NCBI GenBank assembly: GCA_002746975.1
Contig: NVXE01000006.1
Span: 146,337-210,336 of the forward strand
DNA length: 64,000 nucleotides
From: Bacteroidota bacterium
GTDB taxonomy: Bacteria > Bacteroidota > Bacteroidia > Flavobacteriales_D > Sanyastnellaceae
Direction of reading: 5' to 3'
Of this stretch, positions 7,976-17,105 are shown piece by piece; position 1 is the first letter of the stretch; every line of letters begins with the position of its first letter. The position numbers and the translations under genes were made by a program. The notes beneath the pieces were generated by a model. It was not told the origin of the DNA, made no database searches, and saw nothing but the letters and a program-made list of their open reading frames with translations.

Positions 7976-8986
7976 CTATTTGAATTTAATTAATTCCAAA
8001 TCTAACCAACTCAAGGCAGAACCATGGAAAAGATGTTCTAATTCTTCATTCGTCAAGTTCATTTTCTCCATATACTCTCCAAATTTAAGGTCGCCAAGGG
8101 GAAAAGGATAGTCAGACCCCATGCATACCCTATTTGATCCTTGCATTTCAAGAACGTATTTTAAAAGTCTATCATCATGTGTAATACTATCAACCCAAAA
8201 CCTCTTTGTGTACTCTCTGGGGTTCACATTATTATCTACCGCAACTAAATCCGGACGGCAATTAAATCCGTGCTCTATTCTACCCAAAGTAGCTAAAAAA
8301 GCTCCACTTGCATGGGAAAAAAGAACTCTCAAATTGGGGAGCTTTTCAAAAACACCCCCGAAAATCATAGAGCAAGCGGCTCTAGACATTTCCGCTGGCA
8401 TACCAACAAGCCACGGGAGCCAATACTTCTCCATTTGGTCTTTACCCATCATATCCCAAGGGTGAACTAAAATAGCCATCCCTAAACGAGAGCAAGCCTC
8501 GAAGAAGGGGAATAAATGAGGCTCATTTAAGTTCAAACCATTAATATTTGAGCCTATCTGAACGCCCACATGCCCTATCGCTTTCGCGCGTTCAAGCTCT
8601 TGAATAGCGAGATCTACATCTTGAAGTGGAACCGTGCAAAGACCCACATATTTCTTAGGAAATCTAGATACCAAATCCGCAATATGATCATTTAAGAACA
8701 TTCCTAATTCGAGAGCATCCTTCGCTTTCGCGTTATAAGAGAACATTACTGGAATAGTACAAACTACTTGAACGCTGACTCCAGAATTATCATATTCTGC
8801 CATCCTCTCATCTTCGTCCCAGCAATTAGAAGCTATCTCCCTAAAGAAAGTATCTCCTTGCATCATACGAGCGAATCCCTCTCTATTGCTATCCTCTAGA
8901 TGAATGAAATTTCCGTAGCCAAATTTCTCTGTCCAACGAGGCATATGCCTAGGGATAATATGGGTGTGGACGTCTATTTTGAGCAT
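7976..8986 (-). CDS. 2-amino-3-carboxymuconate-6-semialdehyde decarboxylase-like amidohydrolase
   Basis: Member of the metal-dependent amidohydrolase superfamily, closest to ACMSD, which decarboxylates the ring-opened product of 3-hydroxyanthranilate in the kynurenine pathway. The 336-residue length matches. Metal ligands are visible as HTH at residues 7-9, His in VHPWDMMG, and Asp in MGSDYPFPLG. An Arg in FFRE (residue 49) sits where ACMSD has its substrate Arg, and NCWD, CTIPVMFSY and YWLPWLVGMPAE match the family closely. Other kynurenine genes are not in the window. It is upstream of, and probably cotranscribed with, the ECF sigma gene, which is an odd partner. Related decarboxylases acting on other carboxylated aromatics cannot be excluded. 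Confidence 0.88.
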   Translation of the reverse strand: MLKIDVHTHIIPRHMPRWTEKFGYGNFIHLEDSNREGFARMMQGDTFFREIASNCWDEDERMAEYDNSGVSVQVVCTIPVMFSYNAKAKDALELGMFLNDHIADLVSRFPKKYVGLCTVPLQDVDLAIQELERAKAIGHVGVQIGSNINGLNLNEPHLFPFFEACSRLGMAILVHPWDMMGKDQMEKYWLPWLVGMPAEMSRAACSMIFGGVFEKLPNLRVLFSHASGAFLATLGRIEHGFNCRPDLVAVDNNVNPREYTKRFWVDSITHDDRLLKYVLEMQGSNRVCMGSDYPFPLGDLKFGEYMEKMNLTNEELEHLFHGSALSWLDLELIKFK

Positions 8987-9038
8987 GTATAGGCTGTGAT
9001 TTCGCTATAAATATACAAGCAAGAAATTTATGTGATAA

Positions 9039-10688
9039 CTAATCTTTTAATTGTTTTTTCACGTATCGAAGTTCAAGCCTGTTAACAGGGCTCACAACCC
9101 AGCCGTCTATAGAGTTTCGGACGAAATGAGTCACCTGATCGTGAAAAAGAGGAATTACTGGGGTTTCCGCGTAAATGATACTATCCATTTTATTATAAAG
9201 AAACTTTCTATCTTCTAAAGAAGGCTCGCTCATAGCAGATTCATAAAGCTCTTCGTAATATTCGTTTTGGAAATGGGTGTAATTAGGTCCTCCAGGGGCG
9301 AAATTTCTTTTGAGAAAAAGACCTAAAAAGTTCTCCGCATCAGCGTAATCAGCAAGCCAAGATTTTTTAAACATTTCTGACTTCGAAGTTGACACCTTCT
9401 CTCTATGTACAGAAGGTGGGGAGACATCTATTTGGATTGTTAGACCTAGTTGTTCCCACCCATGTTGAATGGCGGCACAAATATCGACATAGTCGGATGT
9501 GGTGCTCAATTCTAGCTCGGGAAAGCCCTCGCCATTTGGGTAACCAGCCTCTTTTAGTAGCTGTTTTGCCTTTTCTACATCGAATACAGGTGTTGAGTAT
9601 TCTGAGGACCCCGGCATTGAAGGGGGTACAAATTTATCAGACGGAAGAACAGAACTCCTCCTAAGATTTCTAGCTATCCCTTCCCTATCAATTGAAATGC
9701 TCAGAGCTTTTCTAATGTTTCGATTTTGAAGTACTCCTGAAACATCTGTACTAGTATTTAATTCCAAACCTCCATCTACTAAGAGTCCTATATAATCCGT
9801 CTTTAGAAATGGTACGCGTTCGAGAGTAATAGACTCAGAGTGTTTATCCGATAGCCCTCCATCAACATCCATTAAATCCTCCATATAAGCAGGGTGAAGA
9901 CCGCTTATGAAATCATAACGCCCTTGTATTAAACCCAAATATTCGGACCCCATATCAGGTACAAAATCTATGTGAACTGCATCTAAATACGGCAACGACT
10001 TACCTTCGCTGTCCCTTTCCCAATAAACTTCGTTTTTATGTAGGACAAGTGCCACATCTTCTACCCACCAAGCTAGTTTAAAAGGACCTGTACCAGCAGG
10101 GTTTGATCTGAAATCTGCACCGTGATATTCTACAGATTCACTAGCAACAACAGAAGCGTATGGTGTTGTTAAAAGACCTAGAAATGGTGGGAAATCGTAT
10201 TTCATATTTATCCTTAAAGTACTATCATTCAAAGCTATGATACCGTTTTCAGCTACAGATTCTAAAATCCAGCCACCAGGCGATGCAACATCAGGATTAC
10301 GTAGCCGCTCAAGGCTGTACACAAAGTCTTGAGCTTTAACTTCACGACCATGCTCCAGTCCAGGAACGTCTTTTTGAGGAGTAAACATAACACCACTTCT
10401 CAGATGAAATATCACTCCGCTTTCATCCCAATTCCAAGAATGAGCTAAGGCGGGAGCTATTTCTAGGTTTGGTTTAAGTTCAACTAATCCATCATAAAGA
10501 GCATCAGCAACCCACATAAGTTCCAAACTTCTAGCATGAGCAGGGTCAAGAGTAGTTATTCCAGCACTTTCATTGTAGCGAAACACCCTAGGGTCATCCA
10601 CGAAAGAGCTTTCATTGCAACTCAACATGAGAAAGCAAGTCGCAAAAAAAGCACTTATTAGTAAAATATTAATATTTTGCATTTTCAT
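9039..10688 (-). CDS. Peptide/oligopeptide ABC transporter substrate-binding lipoprotein (family 5)
   Basis: A 549-residue extracytoplasmic solute-binding protein of the OppA/DppA type. The N-terminus is a lipoprotein signal with lipobox MLSC (Cys 24), so it is membrane anchored. Domain landmarks are TTLDPAHARSLELMWVADAL, LRSGVMFTP, QDFVYSLERLRNPD, and RNIRKALSISIDREGIARN with the C-terminal lobe AKQLLKEAGYPNGEGFPEL. No permease or ATPase gene is adjacent, so its transporter is either unlinked or the protein acts as a peptide scavenger. Two ATGs six bases apart (10688, 10682) could start it. It is divergent from the TonB receptor gene. Confidence 0.9.
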   Translation of the reverse strand: MKMQNINILLISAFFATCFLMLSCNESSFVDDPRVFRYNESAGITTLDPAHARSLELMWVADALYDGLVELKPNLEIAPALAHSWNWDESGVIFHLRSGVMFTPQKDVPGLEHGREVKAQDFVYSLERLRNPDVASPGGWILESVAENGIIALNDSTLRINMKYDFPPFLGLLTTPYASVVASESVEYHGADFRSNPAGTGPFKLAWWVEDVALVLHKNEVYWERDSEGKSLPYLDAVHIDFVPDMGSEYLGLIQGRYDFISGLHPAYMEDLMDVDGGLSDKHSESITLERVPFLKTDYIGLLVDGGLELNTSTDVSGVLQNRNIRKALSISIDREGIARNLRRSSVLPSDKFVPPSMPGSSEYSTPVFDVEKAKQLLKEAGYPNGEGFPELELSTTSDYVDICAAIQHGWEQLGLTIQIDVSPPSVHREKVSTSKSEMFKKSWLADYADAENFLGLFLKRNFAPGGPNYTHFQNEYYEELYESAMSEPSLEDRKFLYNKMDSIIYAETPVIPLFHDQVTHFVRNSIDGWVVSPVNRLELRYVKKQLKD

Positions 10689-10692
10689 AAAG

Positions 10693-10722
10693 CTGTCCGC
10701 AAGTTACGTGAGTGTACCTTTG
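10693..10722 (+). promoter_or_regulatory. Probable promoter of the TonB receptor gene
   Basis: TACCTTTG at 10715-10722 matches the -7 box TAnnTTTG. A CTG at 10693-10695, 19 bases upstream, is one base off the usual -33 TTG. The box lies just upstream of the ATG at 10731 and inside the N-terminal extension that would result from starting at the earlier in-frame codon at 10677. It therefore helps to decide the start at 10731. Confidence 0.42.
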
Positions 10723-10730
10723 CTGAAGCA

Positions 10731-13079
10731 ATGACTAAACATCTCTCCTCTATCATTTTTTCCATCTTCTTTTCCGGGGTTACTTTTGCCCAAACCACTA
10801 TTTCCGGCCGAGTAAGAAATGCTGTTTCTGGGGAGTATATTATGGGAGCAAATGTAGTTATCGAAGGAGAACTAAGAGGTGTTTCCACTAATGTTTATGG
10901 CTTCTACAGCTTATCAACTCCCGGAAATGATTTTACACTAACTATTTCATTTATAGGATACAAGCAACAATCAGTTAAACTAAACTCGCAAGAATCTATA
11001 GAGCTAAATTTCGATTTAGAACCTACAACTATTAACATAGGTGCTGGAGCTGAGGTTATAGGCACTCGTACACAGAATGTTCAGAGTACAGACCTAGGTC
11101 GCACTGAAATAAGTGTAGAAACTATAAAAGGAATTCCAGCATTATTTGGAGAAGTTGATGTTCTTAAAGCTATTCAGCTTCTACCGGGAATACAAAGTTC
11201 GGGGGAAGGCAATTCAGGGTTTTATGTCAGAGGTGGAGGCCCAGATCAAAACCTAATTTTGCTCGATAACGCCGCTGTATATAACGCCTCTCATTTGTTT
11301 GGGTTTTTCAGCGTTTTTAATGCTGACGCAATAAGCAACGTCGATGTTCACAAGGGGGCGATGCCTGCAAGATATGGAGGTCGTATTTCTTCAGTGCTGG
11401 ATATTCATTTAAGAGAAGGGAATAGACGTAAATACAAGCTAAATGGCGGAATCGGGCTTATCAGTTCACGACTTACAGTTGAAGGCCCTATAGTAGAAGA
11501 TCGCTCGAGCTTTATTATTTCTGGACGCAGAACCTACATCGACATCTTAACACGACCCTTTGTTGAAAATACGACAGCAGCAGGATCGGGATATTATTTC
11601 TATGACCTCAACGCTAAGATGAATCATAGGTTTAGTAATAAAGACCAAATATTCTTAAGCGGATATCTAGGTAAAGATGTCTTTAGTTTTAAAAGTACAG
11701 ATGCCGGCTTCGAAGCTTCAATTCCTTGGGGAAATGCTATAGCTTCACTGAGATGGAATCACTTGTTTAACGACAAATTATTCCTCAACATGAATGCTAA
11801 TTACAGCAATTACGACTTTGCTTTTGAAGGTATTCAAGATGATTTCGGATTTGGGTTTACAAGTGGGATTCAGGACTTGAGTTATAAGGCTTCTATGAGC
11901 TATTACCCATCTCCCTTACACAAGATTAAGACAGGAGTAGATTATGTTTTTCATACATTTATTCCGACTAACTTTTATTTCAAAAGCGGAGAGGAGGAAT
12001 TAACCCTTGGTGAATCTAGCGTAACATATAGCCACGAAACAGCTATGTATTTTGAGGACATATTCGACATCAATGAGCTTATACGAATTTCTGCAGGGAT
12101 ACGGTATAGTGACTTCAGACATGTAGGCCCTTTTACTAGAGATTCATTAGTTTACGATAAAGGAGAACTCGTTAAAAGATATGGTGGGTGGGAACCTAGG
12201 CTAAGTATGAGATTTACAACAAGCCCTAGATCAAGTGTTAAGTTTGGTTTTAGTGAAAACTATCAATATGTACACTTAGCCTCTCTTTCAGCTTCAACTG
12301 CCCCTACAGATGTGTGGATACCCAGTAGTGACCTTGTAAAACCTCAATGGGGCAGGCAGTGGAATGGTGGGTACTTTATGGACTTAGGTTCTGAAAGAAA
12401 TTGGGAGGCTTCTATTGAAGGTTATTACAAAGACCTTAAGAATTTAGTTGAATATGCTGAGAACACTCTTCCTACTGACAACATTGGAACTAACACAGAT
12501 AACAATTTAGTATTCGGAGATGGATGGTCTTATGGAGTAGAGTTTTTTTTGAAGAAGCGTAGAGGGCCATTAAATGGATGGGTGGGATATACTTGGAGTA
12601 AAACGGAACGCCTTTTTGATGATCTTAATAACGGTGAAATTTTTCCTGCCAAATTTGATAGACGTCACGATTTAAGTGTTGTTCTTGACTATACTCTAAA
12701 TGAAAAATGGAGATTAGCAGGAGTTTTCGTCTATGCTACTGGTAATTCTATAAGTTTACCTATTCAAAGATATATGTTAGAGGGACGAATAACTGATCTT
12801 TACGGATCCAGAAATGGTTATAGAATGGCTAATTATCACAGAGCTGATATTAGTGCGACACTAACACCTGATAGAAGTAAAAAGAGAGAAAAACGTAAAA
12901 GAAATTTGTCTGAAAACTCTTGGGTTTTTAGCATTTACAACCTCTACAACAGAGCTAATCCTTATTTTCTGTTTTTTGATACTGGAGGGTCTCTTGCAGA
13001 TGGATCTCTTGAAGTAAATGCGAAACAGGTTTCTCTTTTTCCTATCCTTCCTTCATTTACTTGGAATTTTAAGTTTTGA
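10731..13079 (+). CDS. TonB-dependent outer-membrane receptor with carboxypeptidase-regulatory-like domain
   Basis: Outer-membrane active transporter of 782 residues. It has a signal peptide (MTKHLSSIIFSIFFSGVTFA), then a carboxypeptidase-D regulatory-like domain (TTISGRVRNAVSGEYIMGAN through ISFIGYKQQSVKL). A plug domain follows (DVLKAIQLLPGIQSSGEGN, FYVRGGGPDQNLILLDNAAV), then a beta-barrel of aromatic-rich strands ending in LPSFTWNFKF. The substrate is unknown. No SusD-like partner follows, so it is not a classical SusCD pair; it resembles receptors for peptides, metals or small ligands. The next gene, an ABC exporter, begins 11 bp downstream and may be cotranscribed. Confidence 0.92.
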   Translation: MTKHLSSIIFSIFFSGVTFAQTTISGRVRNAVSGEYIMGANVVIEGELRGVSTNVYGFYSLSTPGNDFTLTISFIGYKQQSVKLNSQESIELNFDLEPTTINIGAGAEVIGTRTQNVQSTDLGRTEISVETIKGIPALFGEVDVLKAIQLLPGIQSSGEGNSGFYVRGGGPDQNLILLDNAAVYNASHLFGFFSVFNADAISNVDVHKGAMPARYGGRISSVLDIHLREGNRRKYKLNGGIGLISSRLTVEGPIVEDRSSFIISGRRTYIDILTRPFVENTTAAGSGYYFYDLNAKMNHRFSNKDQIFLSGYLGKDVFSFKSTDAGFEASIPWGNAIASLRWNHLFNDKLFLNMNANYSNYDFAFEGIQDDFGFGFTSGIQDLSYKASMSYYPSPLHKIKTGVDYVFHTFIPTNFYFKSGEEELTLGESSVTYSHETAMYFEDIFDINELIRISAGIRYSDFRHVGPFTRDSLVYDKGELVKRYGGWEPRLSMRFTTSPRSSVKFGFSENYQYVHLASLSASTAPTDVWIPSSDLVKPQWGRQWNGGYFMDLGSERNWEASIEGYYKDLKNLVEYAENTLPTDNIGTNTDNNLVFGDGWSYGVEFFLKKRRGPLNGWVGYTWSKTERLFDDLNNGEIFPAKFDRRHDLSVVLDYTLNEKWRLAGVFVYATGNSISLPIQRYMLEGRITDLYGSRNGYRMANYHRADISATLTPDRSKKREKRKRNLSENSWVFSIYNLYNRANPYFLFFDTGGSLADGSLEVNAKQVSLFPILPSFTWNFKF

Positions 13080-13090
13080 TATTAACATAG

Positions 13091-15022
13091 ATGAAGTCTC
13101 TTAGAACCCTTAATCCTCTTTTCTGGAAATACAGAAAGCGTCTCTTTATAGGGATAGTGTTCATTCTTTTCACAAATGCTTTAGCTGTATTTGCACCTGC
13201 GCTCGTCGGTGAAGGAATAAACGTTTTAAGAGAATCATCTCAAGATTACTTAGCTCCAGTAGCAGAGGCGACAAGTGACTCGGAAATTACAAAAATTATT
13301 TCATCTAACGATGGAATTAAATTACCTCACATATTAGCGACAATAGCTGAATATACGGGGATGGGGAATCTATGGAATGGAGAAGTAAAGTCTATTAATG
13401 ACGTACATAAACTCGTTATAACTATCGCGATTTTTCAAGCATTACTGTATCTGCTTACGTTTTTAATTAAAGGCGTTTTCCTTTATTTCACACGCCAAAC
13501 CATCATAGTCAATTCAAGATTAATGGAGTTCGATTTGAAAGAAAAGGTCTATGCTCATTACCAAAATCTAGATTCATCGTTTTATAAATCTCATGACACC
13601 GGGGATCTTATGAATCGAATAAGTGAGGATGTAAGCAAGGTCAGAATGTATTTGGGCCCAGCCGTTTTATATTCTCTAAATCTCGCCGCTTTAATAATTA
13701 TGGTTGTAGGAGTAATGATTTCAATAGATGTGAAATTAACTCTTTATGCCCTACTCCCCTTACCATTAATGTCTGTAGGCATTTATTTTATCTCTTCTAA
13801 GATTAACCAGCTTAGCGATGCTGTCGCTAGTACTCAAAGTGACCTAACTTCTTTCGCTCAACAACATATTTCAGGAATACGAGTTTTACAATCTTATGCT
13901 CGTGAGGCCAAGTCTGCCGACCGATTTGAGTCTGAATCCGACGAATATAAAAAGCATGTTCTGAACCTAGTGAAAGTTGAGTCGCTATTTATGCCTATCA
14001 TCATTTTACTCGTAGGACTTAGCACCGTACTCACCGTTTATATAGGTGGTGTTCAGGTAATAGAGGGGAATCTTGAGCTAGGTCACATATTCCAATTTAT
14101 ATTCTACGTAAATCTACTTACTTGGCCTTTTGCTTCTGTCGGCTGGGTTACTTCTTTAGTCCAAAAAGCGGAGGCCTCTATGGCTCGAATATTAGACTTC
14201 CTAGAGACTGACACTGAAATAAAGTCTGGAACTGAGACCATAACATATCCGTCATTAGAATCAAGTTTGGTTTTTAGGGACGTTTCGTTTACTTATCCTG
14301 ATACTGGAATAAATGTTCTAAAAAACATCAATTTCGAGTTAAAGAAAGGCATGACTGTCGCAATTACTGGAAGAACGGGAAGCGGAAAGTCGACTATAGT
14401 TCAACTCGCCATCAGAATGATAGATCCAAGCTCTGGAAGTATTGAATATCGTGGAAAAGATCTTCAGAGTCTTGACTTGGGTAAATATCGTGAGAGAACG
14501 GGATATGTTCCTCAGGACGTTTTTCTTTTCTCAGACACAATTAAGAACAATATCGGATTTGGTTTAGACACAAATGACAATTCTGAAGAGTTATTTTCTA
14601 AAATTAAAGAAGCTGCTCACGATGCTGATGTAGGTGCTGATATTGAAGGATTTGAGAATAGCTACGACTCTGTTTTAGGAGAGAGAGGTGTGAATCTTAG
14701 TGGAGGCCAAAAGCAACGAATTAGTATAGCGAGAGCTCTAGTTCGACACCCCGAAATAATCATTCTTGATGATTGTCTTTCCGCAGTAGATACTATCACG
14801 GAAAAAAACATAAAAAATAGACTTAAAAAGGGCGAAAGTGATAGAAGTGCTTTAATTGTAAGTCATCGAATAAGTACTATTAAAGATGCCGATTTAATTT
14901 TGGTACTAGAAGAAGGAGAAATTACTGAAAGAGGAACTCATGAAGAGTTACTGAATCGTAAGGGGGTATATTTCAATATGTTTGAAAAGCAGAAGCAAGA
15001 TCCCGACGAAACTAATTACTGA
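13091..15022 (+). CDS. ABC transporter, fused permease and ATPase (exporter type)
   Basis: Homodimeric or heterodimeric ABC exporter half-transporter of 643 residues. The N-terminal half is a type IV exporter membrane domain with about six spans, starting with FIGIVFILFTNALAVFAPAL. There is an extended loop of about 60 residues between the first two spans. The C-terminal half is the ATPase, with Walker A GRTGSGKST at 427-435, Q-loop YVPQDVF, signature NLSGGQKQR near 536, Walker B IIILDDCLSAVD and switch SHRIS. The substrate (lipid, drug or peptide) is not evident. Its 3' end overlaps the convergent secreted-protein gene by 7 bp. Confidence 0.9.
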   Translation: MKSLRTLNPLFWKYRKRLFIGIVFILFTNALAVFAPALVGEGINVLRESSQDYLAPVAEATSDSEITKIISSNDGIKLPHILATIAEYTGMGNLWNGEVKSINDVHKLVITIAIFQALLYLLTFLIKGVFLYFTRQTIIVNSRLMEFDLKEKVYAHYQNLDSSFYKSHDTGDLMNRISEDVSKVRMYLGPAVLYSLNLAALIIMVVGVMISIDVKLTLYALLPLPLMSVGIYFISSKINQLSDAVASTQSDLTSFAQQHISGIRVLQSYAREAKSADRFESESDEYKKHVLNLVKVESLFMPIIILLVGLSTVLTVYIGGVQVIEGNLELGHIFQFIFYVNLLTWPFASVGWVTSLVQKAEASMARILDFLETDTEIKSGTETITYPSLESSLVFRDVSFTYPDTGINVLKNINFELKKGMTVAITGRTGSGKSTIVQLAIRMIDPSSGSIEYRGKDLQSLDLGKYRERTGYVPQDVFLFSDTIKNNIGFGLDTNDNSEELFSKIKEAAHDADVGADIEGFENSYDSVLGERGVNLSGGQKQRISIARALVRHPEIIILDDCLSAVDTITEKNIKNRLKKGESDRSALIVSHRISTIKDADLILVLEEGEITERGTHEELLNRKGVYFNMFEKQKQDPDETNY

Positions 15023-17073
15023 GGACAAGCTGTACCTATATAATAAAGGAAGGATAGCAGGTCATAAACTGTTACGGTCCCATCTTCATTTAAATCAACC
15101 GTACATCCCGGTCCTATACAACCAAACGAACCCAATATTTCTAATAAATCCATAACATTGATAGTGTTATCGAAATTAAAATCTCCAGGGCATAAACTGT
15201 GTTCTGAGAATTGAAAAATACCATCGCAATTATTATCAAAACCTTGGTAAGTACCTGATGCTCCAGGATATATTACTGCTTGACCATCGTTACAATCTGA
15301 TGAATCTTGAACATATCCAGCTGGAGGAGCACACATTAATACCTCTCCTAACGGATCGCCAAACCCATCATTATCGTCATCAGGAAACCAGGCTAGTAGA
15401 GTAACATTATCATCAATAACACCATTACAATTGTTATCCTGAAAATCACAAACCTCTACTGCTAATGGAAATGAAACAGCTCTACTATCATCACAATCAT
15501 TTGAGTTATTAACGTAATTTAATCCATTTAAATTATCTCCTGTACATGCGATAATAGAACTGTACGGATTTCCATAACCATCACCATCATTATCTAAATA
15601 CATAAATGAATTATAGGATGTCGAAAACGTAACGTTTGCTTCAAACCTATTAAAAGCCGTCTCCAGAACCCAAACTGGATTTACTAAATCCGAAAAAGAT
15701 GAAGAGCCTAGAATGTAACCTAAAGTTGAAGAACCTGGCTCTACAAGACTCGGTGTTGAAGTAATCCCTACGGGATAAGCTCCAATTGGCACACCTTGAA
15801 CTGACAAATAGTAGGGCCCAGTAAGCCCTAAAGGCACAGTGACGTTAAAACTTACCCAATCACTATCGCACCAAAAATCATCTAACACTTCCACCGTAAA
15901 AACCTTTTGCTTTACAACAAAGAGCCCCCTATCTATTGAAGAAACAGCAATTAATCCGGATTCGAAAAATGGATAGTTTGACCATGTTCCTAAAAATCCC
16001 TTTGCATCAGTCTCTGGATAAACATCGAAGAAAGCAATCTCAGTTAATATTCCAGAACTCCAATCTTTTGCGCTTAGAACCCTTAATCCCCCCTTGTAGT
16101 TGCTTTGGAATACTAGCTCGCCAACAATATACTGGTTGTGGTCTGTAGTATTAATGTCAGAAATGTTCTCACCAACTAGGATAGGTATATCTAAGTTTTG
16201 CATATCCCAAACCATAGTTCGCGTGCCACTAACTTGATTTGACAATTCATCCAATTCATCTCCCAAAAGTGCAAAACTACCATCTTCACTTAGCCACACT
16301 TGATGAGAATAATGAGGATTTGGATATGTTGAGAATGAAATTTGAACTATGTCAGTGGGGTCTGTTACATTAAGCACTACCATGCCTATTTCATTAGCAG
16401 CAAGTAGAATTATTTGGCCTTGATAATCAGGGTCAGGTCCATTATATGAAACTATTTGTGCATCGTGGAAATATCCCGATTCACCATAAACTCCTGTTAG
16501 CAAGGGTTGTAATGGATTAGATACATCAAAAATCATTACTCCACCTGACTGGAAGTTAGAACCCAAAACATATACGCTAGAAGACGGTTCGTGAACAGCT
16601 ATGTTATGAGCTGAACTAAATGCAGAAGAAAAACCAGTCTCTGTCCAAGCAACAGTACCCTGAGAATCATTCCAGTTTCTAAGTTGAGTTAGGTCAAACA
16701 CTTGAATTCCACTACCTGGAGCCTCTGTAACTATATATGCATAATCTCCAAGGACTTTTACATCTCTCCATAAACTAGATACACCATGAGATGGTAACAT
16801 GCCCATAAAGTGTGGTACTCCTCCACTTTCAATTTTAAGAAAGCACAATCCACTATTAGCTCCTAAAAGGATATACTCCGTTTGTTCTACAGTATCAGTC
16901 CAGCCCCAAACATCATTAGCACCACTAATTGACATTTCCTCAAGAGACACATAGCCCATCAATTCCATGTTCAAACTCGGGAATGTAGTGTTTACAATTT
17001 GTCCAATTGCTGATTTGGTTAAAATTGTAACTATTGCAACAATTAATATGACATATTTATGTGTAGTTTCCAA
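15016..17073 (-). CDS. Secreted choice-of-anchor B protein with MopE-like and dockerin-like repeats
   Basis: A 685-residue exported protein with signal peptide (VILIVAIVTILTKSAIG). The body (about residues 30-400) is a predicted beta-propeller of LVIVD-type repeats typical of choice-of-anchor B proteins, with phrases such as GSGIQVFDLTQLRNW and GGVMIFDVSNPLQPLLTGVY. Two putative metal-binding MopE-type segments follow (DNDGDGYGNP, NNCNGVIDD and DDNDGFGDP, NNCDGIF). It ends in two dockerin-like calcium-loop repeats (GDFNFDNTINVMDLLEIL and DLNEDGTVTVYDLLSFL). I see no standard T9SS type A or B tail, so the end may be an alternative anchoring signal. It overlaps both the ABC gene (7 bp) and, at its start, nearly meets the CoA-transferase gene. 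Confidence 0.85.
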   Translation of the reverse strand: METTHKYVILIVAIVTILTKSAIGQIVNTTFPSLNMELMGYVSLEEMSISGANDVWGWTDTVEQTEYILLGANSGLCFLKIESGGVPHFMGMLPSHGVSSLWRDVKVLGDYAYIVTEAPGSGIQVFDLTQLRNWNDSQGTVAWTETGFSSAFSSAHNIAVHEPSSSVYVLGSNFQSGGVMIFDVSNPLQPLLTGVYGESGYFHDAQIVSYNGPDPDYQGQIILLAANEIGMVVLNVTDPTDIVQISFSTYPNPHYSHQVWLSEDGSFALLGDELDELSNQVSGTRTMVWDMQNLDIPILVGENISDINTTDHNQYIVGELVFQSNYKGGLRVLSAKDWSSGILTEIAFFDVYPETDAKGFLGTWSNYPFFESGLIAVSSIDRGLFVVKQKVFTVEVLDDFWCDSDWVSFNVTVPLGLTGPYYLSVQGVPIGAYPVGITSTPSLVEPGSSTLGYILGSSSFSDLVNPVWVLETAFNRFEANVTFSTSYNSFMYLDNDGDGYGNPYSSIIACTGDNLNGLNYVNNSNDCDDSRAVSFPLAVEVCDFQDNNCNGVIDDNVTLLAWFPDDDNDGFGDPLGEVLMCAPPAGYVQDSSDCNDGQAVIYPGASGTYQGFDNNCDGIFQFSEHSLCPGDFNFDNTINVMDLLEILGSFGCIGPGCTVDLNEDGTVTVYDLLSFLYYIGTACPQ

Positions 17074-17105
17074 GGCATGATAAGATACATTAAAAACAAA
17101 TAACT

